This document shows, one piece after another, positions 54,517 to 61,779 of a stretch of DNA of 64,000 nt. The stretch's first letter is position 1. Every line of letters starts with the position of its first letter. Source of the stretch: Pandoraea sp. PE-S2T-3 (GTDB lineage: Bacteria > Pseudomonadota > Gammaproteobacteria > Burkholderiales > Burkholderiaceae). The position numbers and the translations under genes are program-made. The notes beneath the pieces are model-generated. The model had not been told where the DNA came from. It saw nothing but the letters and a program-made list of their open reading frames with translations, and did no database searches. The stretch covers positions 124,001-188,000 of the forward strand of contig NZ_NGUQ01000033.1 in assembly GCF_002179965.1 (NCBI RefSeq), given 5' to 3'.

Positions 54517-55893
54517 TTACTTCGTGCCCGTGTTGTTGCCCGAGCGGTATTGCGCGGCGCTGTGCGATTGCGGCAGACGGTCATGGCCGAAGAGCTTCTT
54601 GCGATAGGTGCCTTCGCCGTACGAGGTCTTGTACGCGCCGCGCTCCTGCAACAGCGGCACGACGAGATCGATCACGTCTTCGAAGCATTCCGGCACGACG
54701 GTGCGCGACAGGTTGAAGCCGTCGATGCCGGTAGCTTCGCTCCACGACATCATCTGGTCGGCAATGCTCTGTGCGGAGCCGACCCACGGCGTCTGGCGGC
54801 TGCCCAGCACCATCTGTTCGAGCAGCTTGCGGCGCGTCCACTGCGGACCGGCCGCACGCGTCATCGCGGTCACGTTCGACACGATGGCCTGACTCTTGCC
54901 GGTGTCGATCGGCTCGTCGATGTCGTACTTGGCGAAGTCGATGCCGAGCGATGCTGCGGCGTGCGCGAGCGCACCTTCGGAGCTCACGTAACGACGATAC
55001 TCTTCGAATTTCTCTTTTGCCTCGGCATCGGTACGGCCCACGATGGGCGTGGCACCCATGAAGACCTTGACGTCGCCGCCATTGCGGCCGTGCGCGACGG
55101 CTTGTGCGCGGATCGTGTCGACGATCTCTTTCACGCCGTCCATCTTCTGACCGTTCACGAAGACGCACTCGGCGTGCGTGGCAGCGAACTGGCAGCCGCG
55201 CGGGGACGAGCCGGCCTGATAGAGCACGGGCGTGCGTTGCGACGACGGTGCGCTCAGATGCATGGCGTCGACCTTGTATTGCTTGCCGTGGTGATGAATG
55301 ACCCGCACTTTCGACGGATCGGCGTACACGCCACCCGCACGGTCGGCCACCACAGCGTCGTCGTCCCAGCTGCCTTCCCAAAGCTTGTAGACGAGCGACA
55401 TGTATTCGTCGGCAAGGTCGTAGCGGTCGTCGTGCGCAATCTGGCCTTCGATGCCGATGGCGCGCGCGGCGCTGTCGAGATAGCCCGTGACGATGTTCCA
55501 GCCGATGCGCCCGCCCGTCAGGTGATCGAGCGTGGACATGCGGCGCGCGAACAGGAACGGCTGCTCATACGTGAGGTTGGCCGTGACGCCGAAACCGAGG
55601 TGTTGCGTGGCAGCGGCCATGGCCGGGATGAGCATCAGCGGGTCGTTGACCGGCACTTGCACGGCATTGCGCAGCGCGGCATCAGCGTTACCGCCATAGA
55701 CGTCGTACACGCCGACCACATCCGCGAAGAACATGCCGTCGAACAGCCCCTTCTCCAGCTTCTTCGCGTAGTCGACCCAGTACTGAAGCTCGCCGTAGCG
55801 CGTGGATTGATCGCGGGGATGCGTCCAGAGACCTTGCTGAATATGACCCACGCAGTTCATCTCGAAAGCGTTCAGCCGAATTTCACGGGGCAT
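54517..55893 (-). CDS. LLM-class FMNH2-dependent monooxygenase (NtaA/SnaA/DszA type)
   Basis: The 458-residue protein belongs to the luciferase-like NtaA/SnaA/DszA subgroup. Family marks include GLWTHPRDQSTRY near residue 21, EKGLFDGMFFADVVG near 47, and RMSTLDHLTGGRIGWNIVTG near 118. These enzymes use free FMNH2 from a reductase to oxygenate nitrogen or sulfur compounds such as nitrilotriacetate or sulfones. The downstream flavin reductase gives the second component. An AAGGAG Shine-Dalgarno and a clear promoter precede it. The substrate is unknown. Confidence 0.92.
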   Translation of the reverse strand: MPREIRLNAFEMNCVGHIQQGLWTHPRDQSTRYGELQYWVDYAKKLEKGLFDGMFFADVVGVYDVYGGNADAALRNAVQVPVNDPLMLIPAMAAATQHLGFGVTANLTYEQPFLFARRMSTLDHLTGGRIGWNIVTGYLDSAARAIGIEGQIAHDDRYDLADEYMSLVYKLWEGSWDDDAVVADRAGGVYADPSKVRVIHHHGKQYKVDAMHLSAPSSQRTPVLYQAGSSPRGCQFAATHAECVFVNGQKMDGVKEIVDTIRAQAVAHGRNGGDVKVFMGATPIVGRTDAEAKEKFEEYRRYVSSEGALAHAAASLGIDFAKYDIDEPIDTGKSQAIVSNVTAMTRAAGPQWTRRKLLEQMVLGSRQTPWVGSAQSIADQMMSWSEATGIDGFNLSRTVVPECFEDVIDLVVPLLQERGAYKTSYGEGTYRKKLFGHDRLPQSHSAAQYRSGNNTGTK

Positions 55894-55955
55894 GTTGACT
55901 CCTTGTCTGCAACAAATTTGAAAGCGGAATCGACGGCTGTCGAATCGTCGTTGCT

Positions 55956-55987
55956 GTTTACTATAGTAGACGTTTGACTACGATCAA
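55956..55987 (-). promoter_or_regulatory. sigma-70-type promoter of LLM operon with overlapping palindrome
   Basis: On the minus strand TTGATC (55982-55987) and TATAGT (55960-55965) are spaced by 16 bases, a good promoter about 67 bases before the LLM start. GTTTACTATAGTAGAC (55956-55971), a near-perfect 16-bp palindrome, covers the minus-10 box. A protein bound there should block transcription; the divergent XRE-cupin regulator is the natural candidate. Confidence 0.55.
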
Positions 55988-56105
55988 AAATGTTTCAGAT
56001 GGGGGTTAACACGGAGTACGGGCGGGAGACGTCGTCGTATTTCGGTGGGTCGGTGCGAGAGTCGACTTGTATAATTTCGCAACTCGACACCTTTGGAATC
56101 ACAGC

Positions 56106-56672
56106 ATGACGCCCCCGATGGCCGATCCGACGCCGGCGATTTCGCATCGCATCCGAATCGAACGCGAGTCTCGCGGCTGGTCGCTGGGCGACCTTGCCGA
56201 GCGCTCCGGCGTGTCGAAAGCGATGATCAGCAAGATCGAGCGGGGCGCCGCCTCGCCGACCGCCACGTTGCTGGGGCGCCTGTCAGGTGCGTTCGGCCTG
56301 CAACTGTCCATGCTGCTCTCGCTCGCAGAACAGTCGGGCGAGCGGTTGAGCCGCGCCGACGAGCAACTCGTGTGGCAAGACCCGGAGACGGGCTACCTGC
56401 GCCGCGCGGTGTCGCCGCGCAATGGCGGCATGCTGGAACTGCTGGAGGTCACGCTGCCGCCGGGTGTGAATGTGTCGTATCCGTCGTCGGCGTTCACGTT
56501 CCAGCATCAGCAGATCTGGGTGCAGCAAGGCACGTTGATGTTCGACGAGGGTGAGCTGACTTATGAACTGAAGGCGGGCGACTGCCTTCAGTTGGGACCG
56601 CCCGCACCTTGCACGTTCCGCAATCCGGGCAAGCAGCCCTGTGTCTATGTCGTGGCGTTGGTGCGGCGATAG
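56106..56672 (+). CDS. XRE-family regulator with C-terminal cupin domain
   Basis: The 188-residue protein joins an XRE helix-turn-helix (RIRIERESRGWSLGDLAERS and GVSKAMISKIERG, residues about 13-65) to a cupin domain (VTLPPGVNVSYPSS through LKAGDCLQLG). Cupin-XRE regulators sense small molecules and often control amine, amino-acid or aromatic catabolism. The frame is open to 56067, but 56106 fits the family start. It is divergent from the LLM monooxygenase operon, and 43 bases precede the racemase gene, so it may control both units. Confidence 0.88.
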   Translation: MTPPMADPTPAISHRIRIERESRGWSLGDLAERSGVSKAMISKIERGAASPTATLLGRLSGAFGLQLSMLLSLAEQSGERLSRADEQLVWQDPETGYLRRAVSPRNGGMLELLEVTLPPGVNVSYPSSAFTFQHQQIWVQQGTLMFDEGELTYELKAGDCLQLGPPAPCTFRNPGKQPCVYVVALVRR

Positions 56673-56715
56673 ATTGAGCGGCCCGCTGTTGTCGCCCATT
56701 GCAGAAGGAGTTTTC

Positions 56716-57414
56716 ATGCGCACCATCGGCCTTATCGGCGGTATGAGCTGGCAGTCCAGCGCCGAGTACTACCGCATCATCAACGAAGCTGTGCAGACCC
56801 GGCTCGGGCCGTTGCGCTCGGCCGAGATGCTGATGTTCAGCGTCGATTTCGGTCCGATCGAGCGCGCCCAGCACGAGGGACGTTGGGACGATGCCGGGGT
56901 GTTGCTGCAACAAGCAGCGCAGCGCCTCGAAGCGGGCGGTGCCGAGTGTGTGGTGCTTTGCACGAACACGATGCACAAGCTTGCGGGCTTTATCGAGGAT
57001 GCGGTTTCCATTCCTTTGCTGCACGTCGCCGATCCTGTCGGCGACGCTGCCAAAGCGCGCGGCATCACCTGCGTCGGGCTGCTGGGGACGGCATTCACGA
57101 TGGAACAGGACTTCATCAAGTCGCGCCTGCGTGAGAAGTTCGGGCTCGACGTGCTCGTGCCCGATGCTGCGGATCGCGAAGTGGTCCATCGCGTGATCTA
57201 CGACGAGCTCTGTGTCGGCATCGTCAAAGACACGTCGCGTGCCGCGTATCAGGAGGTCATGGCACGGCTCGCAGCGCGCGGTGCGCAAGCCATCGTCCTC
57301 GGCTGCACCGAAATCTCGCTGCTGGTGAGGCCCGAGGACAACGCATTGCTACTGCTCGACACGACCGCCTTGCACGCCATCGCTGCGGTGGAATTTGCGC
57401 TGGCAACGCGCTAA
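56716..57414 (+). CDS. aspartate/glutamate racemase-family protein
   Basis: This 232-residue protein has the two conserved cysteine motifs of the Asp/Glu racemase fold: LCTNTMH (Cys82) and LGCTEI (about Cys197), with the N-terminal IGLIGGMSWQSSAEYY typical of the YgeA-like broad-range branch. It interconverts L- and D-amino acids by cofactor-independent two-base chemistry; the specific amino acid is unknown. An AAGGAG Shine-Dalgarno supports 56716, although the frame extends to 56641. It follows the XRE-cupin gene in one unit. Confidence 0.9.
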   Translation: MRTIGLIGGMSWQSSAEYYRIINEAVQTRLGPLRSAEMLMFSVDFGPIERAQHEGRWDDAGVLLQQAAQRLEAGGAECVVLCTNTMHKLAGFIEDAVSIPLLHVADPVGDAAKARGITCVGLLGTAFTMEQDFIKSRLREKFGLDVLVPDAADREVVHRVIYDELCVGIVKDTSRAAYQEVMARLAARGAQAIVLGCTEISLLVRPEDNALLLLDTTALHAIAAVEFALATR

Positions 57415-57439
57415 CCCGGCAATTCCACACAAAGGCCGT

Positions 57440-57934
57440 TCACGCACGGCTGCGCTGCGCACGCAGCCACAGAAACTGCACGACGGCCCCGATCACGAAG
57501 ACTCCCAGCCATGCCGTGAGCGCGCCACGCACCAGCGGCGACTGCGGACCGCTTGCGAGCGGATGACCGGCTGGCAGCCGCGTCAGCGTCTCGTTGATAC
57601 CCGGCACCATCAGCAGGAAGAAGCTGAATGCGAAGGCGAATTGCGACAGGTAGTGCCGCGAGCGTCCCAGAAAATCGATGCGCGGGACGACCAGCCCGCC
57701 CAGTGTCGCGAGCAAGGCCAAGATGCCCAGCGCATGGCCCGCGTTGAAACCGCCCGTACTGGACAACCCGAACGACGTCAGCACCGAGATCAACATCCCG
57801 GCCAGATAAAGCTTGCCCGATCGGCTGGTGCTTTCGATCTGCCGATACCGGACGAAGCTGATCAGCCCCGCAGCAAAAGTCACGAGACTGACGGCGGTGT
57901 GAGCCGCGCCCAAAGTGGAAATGGGATGAGGCAT
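57440..57934 (-). CDS. hypothetical membrane protein under TetR-type operator
   Basis: The 164-residue protein has four or five hydrophobic segments separated by short loops and a basic C-terminus (WLRAQRSRA). I do not recognise a named family with confidence. The start at 57934 has a GGAG Shine-Dalgarno; the open frame to 57979 would run into the operator. A perfect 20-bp palindrome at 57971-57990 lies just upstream, and the TetR gene follows on the same side, so it is probably derepressed when a ligand binds the TetR protein. A stress or small-molecule-response role is inferred. Confidence 0.75.
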   Translation of the reverse strand: MPHPISTLGAAHTAVSLVTFAAGLISFVRYRQIESTSRSGKLYLAGMLISVLTSFGLSSTGGFNAGHALGILALLATLGGLVVPRIDFLGRSRHYLSQFAFAFSFFLLMVPGINETLTRLPAGHPLASGPQSPLVRGALTAWLGVFVIGAVVQFLWLRAQRSRA

Positions 57935-57970
57935 GGCAATAGACTCCGTCTGAGAAATCATCATCGAACA

Positions 57971-57990
57971 ATCAACCAACTAGTTGGTTG
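57971..57990. promoter_or_regulatory. TetR-type operator 1, perfect 20-bp palindrome
   Basis: TCAACCAACTAGTTGGTTGA is its own reverse complement. It lies 36 bases before the start of the membrane-protein gene, overlapping the expected promoter. A related 20-mer (16 of 20 identical) occurs at 58726-58745 before the TetR gene, which points strongly to one shared binding protein. Confidence 0.8.
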
Positions 57991-58052
57991 ATATCAAGAT
58001 CCAAAAATTGGGCGCCAAAGCGCCCTTCCTTCCGTATAAGCCCGAACGATGC

Positions 58053-58640
58053 TCAGTCCGTTGCGCGCAAGCGGTGGATCGCCGCCTGCGAAATGGCCTG
58101 AAACGAATCCGCACTGCCCAACGCGCGCGCGGTCAGCATGGCACCGTGCACCGTCGACATAAACGTTTGAGACTCCACGCGCGCGCTATCGCGCAACTTG
58201 AACTGCCCCTTCGCTACGCCAGCAGCAAGTACCGTCGCGATCCACGCGGCCAGATCGTCGAAGTAGCCGCGAACCTGGTCGGCAATCTCCTTGGGGATCA
58301 TCGGCAGCTCGGCGGCGAGCATGGCGCAAATGCACACGGGCATCGAGCCGTCACGGATGCACTGCGCCCAATAGTCGGTGTAAGCACTCAGCCGTGCCGT
58401 CGGATCCGGCACATGCTGATCGAGCGCCGCCAACCCGGCTTCGGCTTGCTCCCGGTGACGCCTGACGACCGTCAGTACCAGTTCCGCCTTGCTCGGGAAA
58501 TGGTGGTGGATGCTGGCCTTACCAATGTTCACGCGCTCGGACAGATCCGCATAACTGAACCCGTGATACCCCCCCGCCGCCAGCAATTGCTTGGTGTGAT
58601 CGGCGATTTCAGTGGCGCGCGGTGACAGCTCTACAGTCAT
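58053..58640 (-). CDS. TetR/AcrR-family transcriptional regulator
   Basis: The 195-residue protein has a TetR helix-turn-helix near residues 8-52 (YHGFSYADLSERVNIGKASIHHHFPSK) and a helical ligand domain. The start at 58640 matches the family; the open frame continues upstream to 58697. It lies between two matching palindromes, so it probably represses both itself and the downstream membrane-protein gene on the same strand. The ligand is unknown. Confidence 0.9.
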   Translation of the reverse strand: MTVELSPRATEIADHTKQLLAAGGYHGFSYADLSERVNIGKASIHHHFPSKAELVLTVVRRHREQAEAGLAALDQHVPDPTARLSAYTDYWAQCIRDGSMPVCICAMLAAELPMIPKEIADQVRGYFDDLAAWIATVLAAGVAKGQFKLRDSARVESQTFMSTVHGAMLTARALGSADSFQAISQAAIHRLRATD

Positions 58641-58725
58641 GGTCCTTGGCTCGATTGACGTCAACGGGGCTCGGCATGCGGCACCCGAACCCGCCATTGA
58701 CGCGGGTGAAAACGGTGAATGACAA

Positions 58726-58745
58726 CCAATCTACTAGTTGGTTGG
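58726..58745. promoter_or_regulatory. TetR-type operator 2, before the TetR gene
   Basis: CCAATCTACTAGTTGGTTGG matches operator 1 at 16 of 20 positions; the right half-site CTAGTTGGTTG is identical. It lies 86 bases before the TetR start. This fits autoregulation with a lower-affinity site. Confidence 0.7.
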
Positions 58746-58814
58746 CAAATTGTCAAATCGATACTTGGAGTCCGTGTGCCCCAAGATCGCGCGCCAATAG
58801 GCGGGCCGATGTCA

Positions 58815-59450
58815 TCACATCTCGTCGACGGCCGTCGCGGCCGTGGGCTGCCCGTTGCTCTGCTCCAACGAGAAGCGATTGCGCGTGTCGACGTAGAAGC
58901 TTGCACCGAAGCGTCCGACCGGGAAGTAGTTCTGCAAGCGCACGCGCCAGTTTTCCGTATCGATCAACTCGTCACGGGCGTGCATGCGCTCGACGCGGCC
59001 GATGAAAATGTGACGGCTTGGTGTCTCCAGCGTCTCCCACAAGGTGCATTCGAACGCAACCGGCGCTTCGGCGATGCGAGGCGGGGCCACGAGGCTGCTT
59101 GGCACGGGCGTGAGCCCGGCATGCGCGAGTTCGCTCTCGGTCGGCGGCAGGCGCTCGCCGCACGCGTGCATGCGGGCAGTCATCGCCTCGTCGGTCAGAT
59201 GCACGACGTATTCCCGGTCGCGCAGGATGTTCGTGGCAGTGTCCTTGAGCGAGTCGTCGTCAAGCCGGTTGATCGAGAGCATCAGAATCGGCGGCTCTTC
59301 ACCGAGCATGTTGAACATCGAGAACGGCGCCGCGTTGACCGTGCCGCCCTCGTTGATCGTCGTGACCAGCGCGATGGGGCGCGGCACGATCAGGCTGGCC
59401 ATCAGCTTGTAGCGCTGATACGCGGTGATTTCACGGAAGTCGATTTCCAT
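58815..59450 (-). CDS. FMN-binding flavin reductase-like (flavoredoxin-type) protein
   Basis: The 211-residue protein belongs to the DIM6/NTAB flavin-reductase-like family: VPRPIALVTTINEGGTVNAAPFS with the FMN-binding N-terminal segment, then EEPPILMLSINR and FIGRVERMHARDEL. It is distinct from the RutF-like protein at 53955-54470. It starts 9 bases after the GntR gene stop with a GAGGACATCGC Shine-Dalgarno, so it is in the PuuE-GntR operon. It probably binds FMN and reduces it or a substrate; its partner is unknown. Confidence 0.87.
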   Translation of the reverse strand: MEIDFREITAYQRYKLMASLIVPRPIALVTTINEGGTVNAAPFSMFNMLGEEPPILMLSINRLDDDSLKDTATNILRDREYVVHLTDEAMTARMHACGERLPPTESELAHAGLTPVPSSLVAPPRIAEAPVAFECTLWETLETPSRHIFIGRVERMHARDELIDTENWRVRLQNYFPVGRFGASFYVDTRNRFSLEQSNGQPTAATAVDEM

Positions 59451-59459
59451 GCGATGTCC

Positions 59460-60344
59460 TCAGGCGCGTTTGCGGGCGGTGCGTTGGGGGCTAGTGCGTT
59501 TGACTGGCACGGGCGACGGGGCGTCGTCGACCGCGGCGACCTCCGGCAAGCCGAGCAACGACGCCAGACTCTTCTGCCCGCGCATCCGAGTGGTCTCGAT
59601 GCGACGCTCAAGCTCTTCGAGATGCGACTGCATGCGGGCGATGGCCCCTGCGGCGTCGCGTTGCTCGATGCACGCCACGATCGCGGCGTGTTCGTCGTGT
59701 TCGCACGGTGCATAGCCCGGCGGCTCGTACAGTCCGACGATGAGCGAACAGCGCGAAATGAGTTCGGTGAGATAGCGCTGCAACACGGCATTACCTGCCA
59801 GCGCGGCGACTCGCAGGTGGAAGTCGCTCGCCAGCCGCGCCCATGACGGCTGATCGAAACGGTGCATGGCTTCGTGCTCGGCATCGAGTTGCCGGCGCAG
59901 CATGGCGAGGTCGTCTTCGGTCACGCGCGATACGGCAAGCTCGACCAGCGAACGCTCCAGCGCCCGCCGCGCCTCGAAAATCTCACGCGTCTCCTCGGGT
60001 GTCGGCTCGGCGATCACGGCCCCTTTGTTCGGACGCAACGTGACGATGCCGTCATGCGCCAGACGCTCAAGCACGCGGCGCACGACCGCACGGCCCACGT
60101 CGAACAGTTGGCAGAGTTCCGGCTCGGGGAGCTTGGTGCCGGGCGTGAGACGGTGCGCCAGCACGCCGTCGACGATGGTGCGGTAGATGTTCGTCTCGAT
60201 GCGCGTCTCGGCGCTCTGCTCGTCAGCATCGTTGGCGACGGGCGAGTGCAACGAGAGCAGACGGGCTTCGGTGTCCTGCACGGCCGTCGCGTTGGTGGCA
60301 CCGCGGCGCGCGCGGGGGGACGTGGGTTTGGAAGTGGCTGGCAT
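59460..60344 (-). CDS. GntR-family transcriptional regulator (FCD subgroup)
   Basis: The protein (294 residues from the chosen start) has a winged helix-turn-helix (LCQLFDVGRAVVRRVLERLA) and a C-terminal all-helical FCD ligand domain with the metal-site residues expected in this group. FCD GntR proteins sense organic acids and amino-acid-derived compounds. The start is uncertain: 60344 begins a disordered basic arm, but an in-frame ATG at 60413, 7 bases past the PuuE-like gene stop, is also possible. It lies between the PuuE-like gene and the flavoprotein gene and probably regulates them. Confidence 0.85.
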   Translation of the reverse strand: MPATSKPTSPRARRGATNATAVQDTEARLLSLHSPVANDADEQSAETRIETNIYRTIVDGVLAHRLTPGTKLPEPELCQLFDVGRAVVRRVLERLAHDGIVTLRPNKGAVIAEPTPEETREIFEARRALERSLVELAVSRVTEDDLAMLRRQLDAEHEAMHRFDQPSWARLASDFHLRVAALAGNAVLQRYLTELISRCSLIVGLYEPPGYAPCEHDEHAAIVACIEQRDAAGAIARMQSHLEELERRIETTRMRGQKSLASLLGLPEVAAVDDAPSPVPVKRTSPQRTARKRA

Positions 60345-60420
60345 AAGCGACAAGGGCGACAAGGGCAATAAGGTCGAGGTCTGGCAATCCGGGCAATACG
60401 GCTTGAGCGTCATGATGCGC

Positions 60421-61398
60421 TCATCCCATGACGGTGTCAGGCTGGTCGACGCTGACCGAGGCGACGTGCGAGGCAATTTCGCCGGGCGTCGCAATCCAGA
60501 TCTCGCCGCGCTGCGCCGCTTGCGCGATGAGCGTCAGCGCGCGCCGCAGATGCCGAAGCCGATACGGTTGCCCCACGAGATACGGATGCAGTGCAATCCC
60601 CATCACGAGCGGCTGCCCGCGCGTAGGGTGCTCGGCCTGCGCGTACATCTCGTCAAAGTTATCGACAATCATGTCGGCGAAAGCCGCACCATCCATCTGA
60701 CGTCCGACGATCATGGGGATGTCGTTCACCTCCTGCGGATACGGCACCGACCACAGCGTGCCGTGAGCGGTGCGCATGCGCACCGGGCGGTCGTCGTGAC
60801 ACCAGTTGAGCGTATAGCGGTAGCCCGTGCGCGAGAGCAGATCCGGCGTGTGATGCGTCTCCGATATCCATGGCGAGAGCCACCCGGTCGGCGTATGGCC
60901 GGTTGCCTCCGTCAGACGCGCGCGGCAATGCGCCAGCAGATCGTGCTCGTGCGCGTACTCGAAGTCGCTTTGCCGATGCGCATTGGTATGGCCGTGCCCG
61001 ATCAGTTCGTGTCCGCGCGCCACGCACGCGTGCACAAGCTCGGGACAGTGATCGAGCAACGACGTATTGAGGACAGCCCCCACAGGCATCGACAGGTCGT
61101 CGAAGAGATCGAGACAACGCCACGCGCCGACCCGATTGCCGTATTCGCGCCAGCTGTAGTTGAGCACGTCCGGCTGCGGCGAGGCGGGGCCGAGATTCGC
61201 ACCTAGCCCTTCTCCGAAGGCGAAGTGCTCCAGATTGAAACCGAGATAGACGGCCAGCCGTGCGCCGTTGGGCCAGCGATACGTGTCGCGCGCCGTGATC
61301 GGCAGATAGTCGAAGCGGTCGTGCGAACGAAGTGCGCCGAAGCGCGTGTCGTCGGTCACCACGTCATCGCGTTCCGGAAGAGTCAGGGCAGAAGTCAT
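60421..61398 (-). CDS. polysaccharide-deacetylase-family amidohydrolase, PuuE-like
   Basis: The 325-residue protein is of the polysaccharide deacetylase (NodB) superfamily, in the allantoinase PuuE branch that opens ureide rings without the usual divalent-metal triad. Family marks are WPNGARLAVYLGFNLEHF, the His-rich HELIGHGHTNAH segment, and GWLSPWISETHHTPDLL. It probably hydrolyses an amide or ureide, cyclic or not. It is first in the operon and is divergent from a Liv-type importer with a nitrogen-type promoter, consistent with nitrogen scavenging. Confidence 0.85.
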   Translation of the reverse strand: MTSALTLPERDDVVTDDTRFGALRSHDRFDYLPITARDTYRWPNGARLAVYLGFNLEHFAFGEGLGANLGPASPQPDVLNYSWREYGNRVGAWRCLDLFDDLSMPVGAVLNTSLLDHCPELVHACVARGHELIGHGHTNAHRQSDFEYAHEHDLLAHCRARLTEATGHTPTGWLSPWISETHHTPDLLSRTGYRYTLNWCHDDRPVRMRTAHGTLWSVPYPQEVNDIPMIVGRQMDGAAFADMIVDNFDEMYAQAEHPTRGQPLVMGIALHPYLVGQPYRLRHLRRALTLIAQAAQRGEIWIATPGEIASHVASVSVDQPDTVMG

Positions 61399-61494
61399 CT
61401 TGTGTCGTCGTTGCCATTGGGCGTCGCGAGAGGCTCAAGTTCTGAGGCCGTTCATTCGTCGTCGGTGTATTCGTGAGCCGTCTTGAAACATTGG

Positions 61495-61511
61495 CGCACC
61501 GCCGCAGTGCG
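61495..61511. promoter_or_regulatory. candidate NtrC-type site
   Basis: CGCACCGCCGCAGTGCG has the 5-7-5 geometry of NtrC enhancer sites (TGCAC, seven bases, GTGCA), with C/G at the outer positions instead of T/A. It lies about 135 bases before the sigma-54-type promoter, a normal distance for an enhancer. The match is suggestive only. Confidence 0.4.
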
Positions 61512-61643
61512 GGCGCGTTCCGAATTGGCGCAAAACACATCGTCTACGAACGCTACACACAATCGTTCGCAATTTCGATGCCAGATCGTCAACACGTTGC
61601 CATTCATATCGTGCAGACCGATATCGAAGAAATGTCGACGAGG

Positions 61644-61658
61644 TGGCACACCTCTTGC
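61644..61658 (+). promoter_or_regulatory. sigma-54 (RpoN)-type promoter for Liv-type importer
   Basis: TGGCACACCTCTTGC carries the invariant GG (-24) and GC (-12) separated by ten bases, and the flanking TGGCAC and TTGC match the RpoN consensus. Transcription would start near 61670, giving a leader of about 110 bases before the Liv-type gene at 61780. Nitrogen regulation is the natural reading. Confidence 0.7.
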
Positions 61659-61779
61659 GTACGGGCTGCATATCACGGGCGGTGCCCGATGCCGGGCAGT
61701 GGTCCGCCCTTTTGATTCGCTTCTGATTCGCTTTCGATCCGCCTTCGAACTGTCGTCTGCGCCCTTACGGAGATTGCTC

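Larger units (their letters stand above)
61399..61779. other. 381-base intergenic region with promoter signals and no gene
   Basis: This is the only gap over 300 bases in the window. No plausible coding sequence is present; the open frame starting at 61483 is only an upstream extension of the Liv-type gene. It holds the start regions of the PuuE-like gene (leftward) and the Liv-type gene (rightward), a possible NtrC site and a sigma-54-type promoter, listed separately. Confidence 0.7.
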
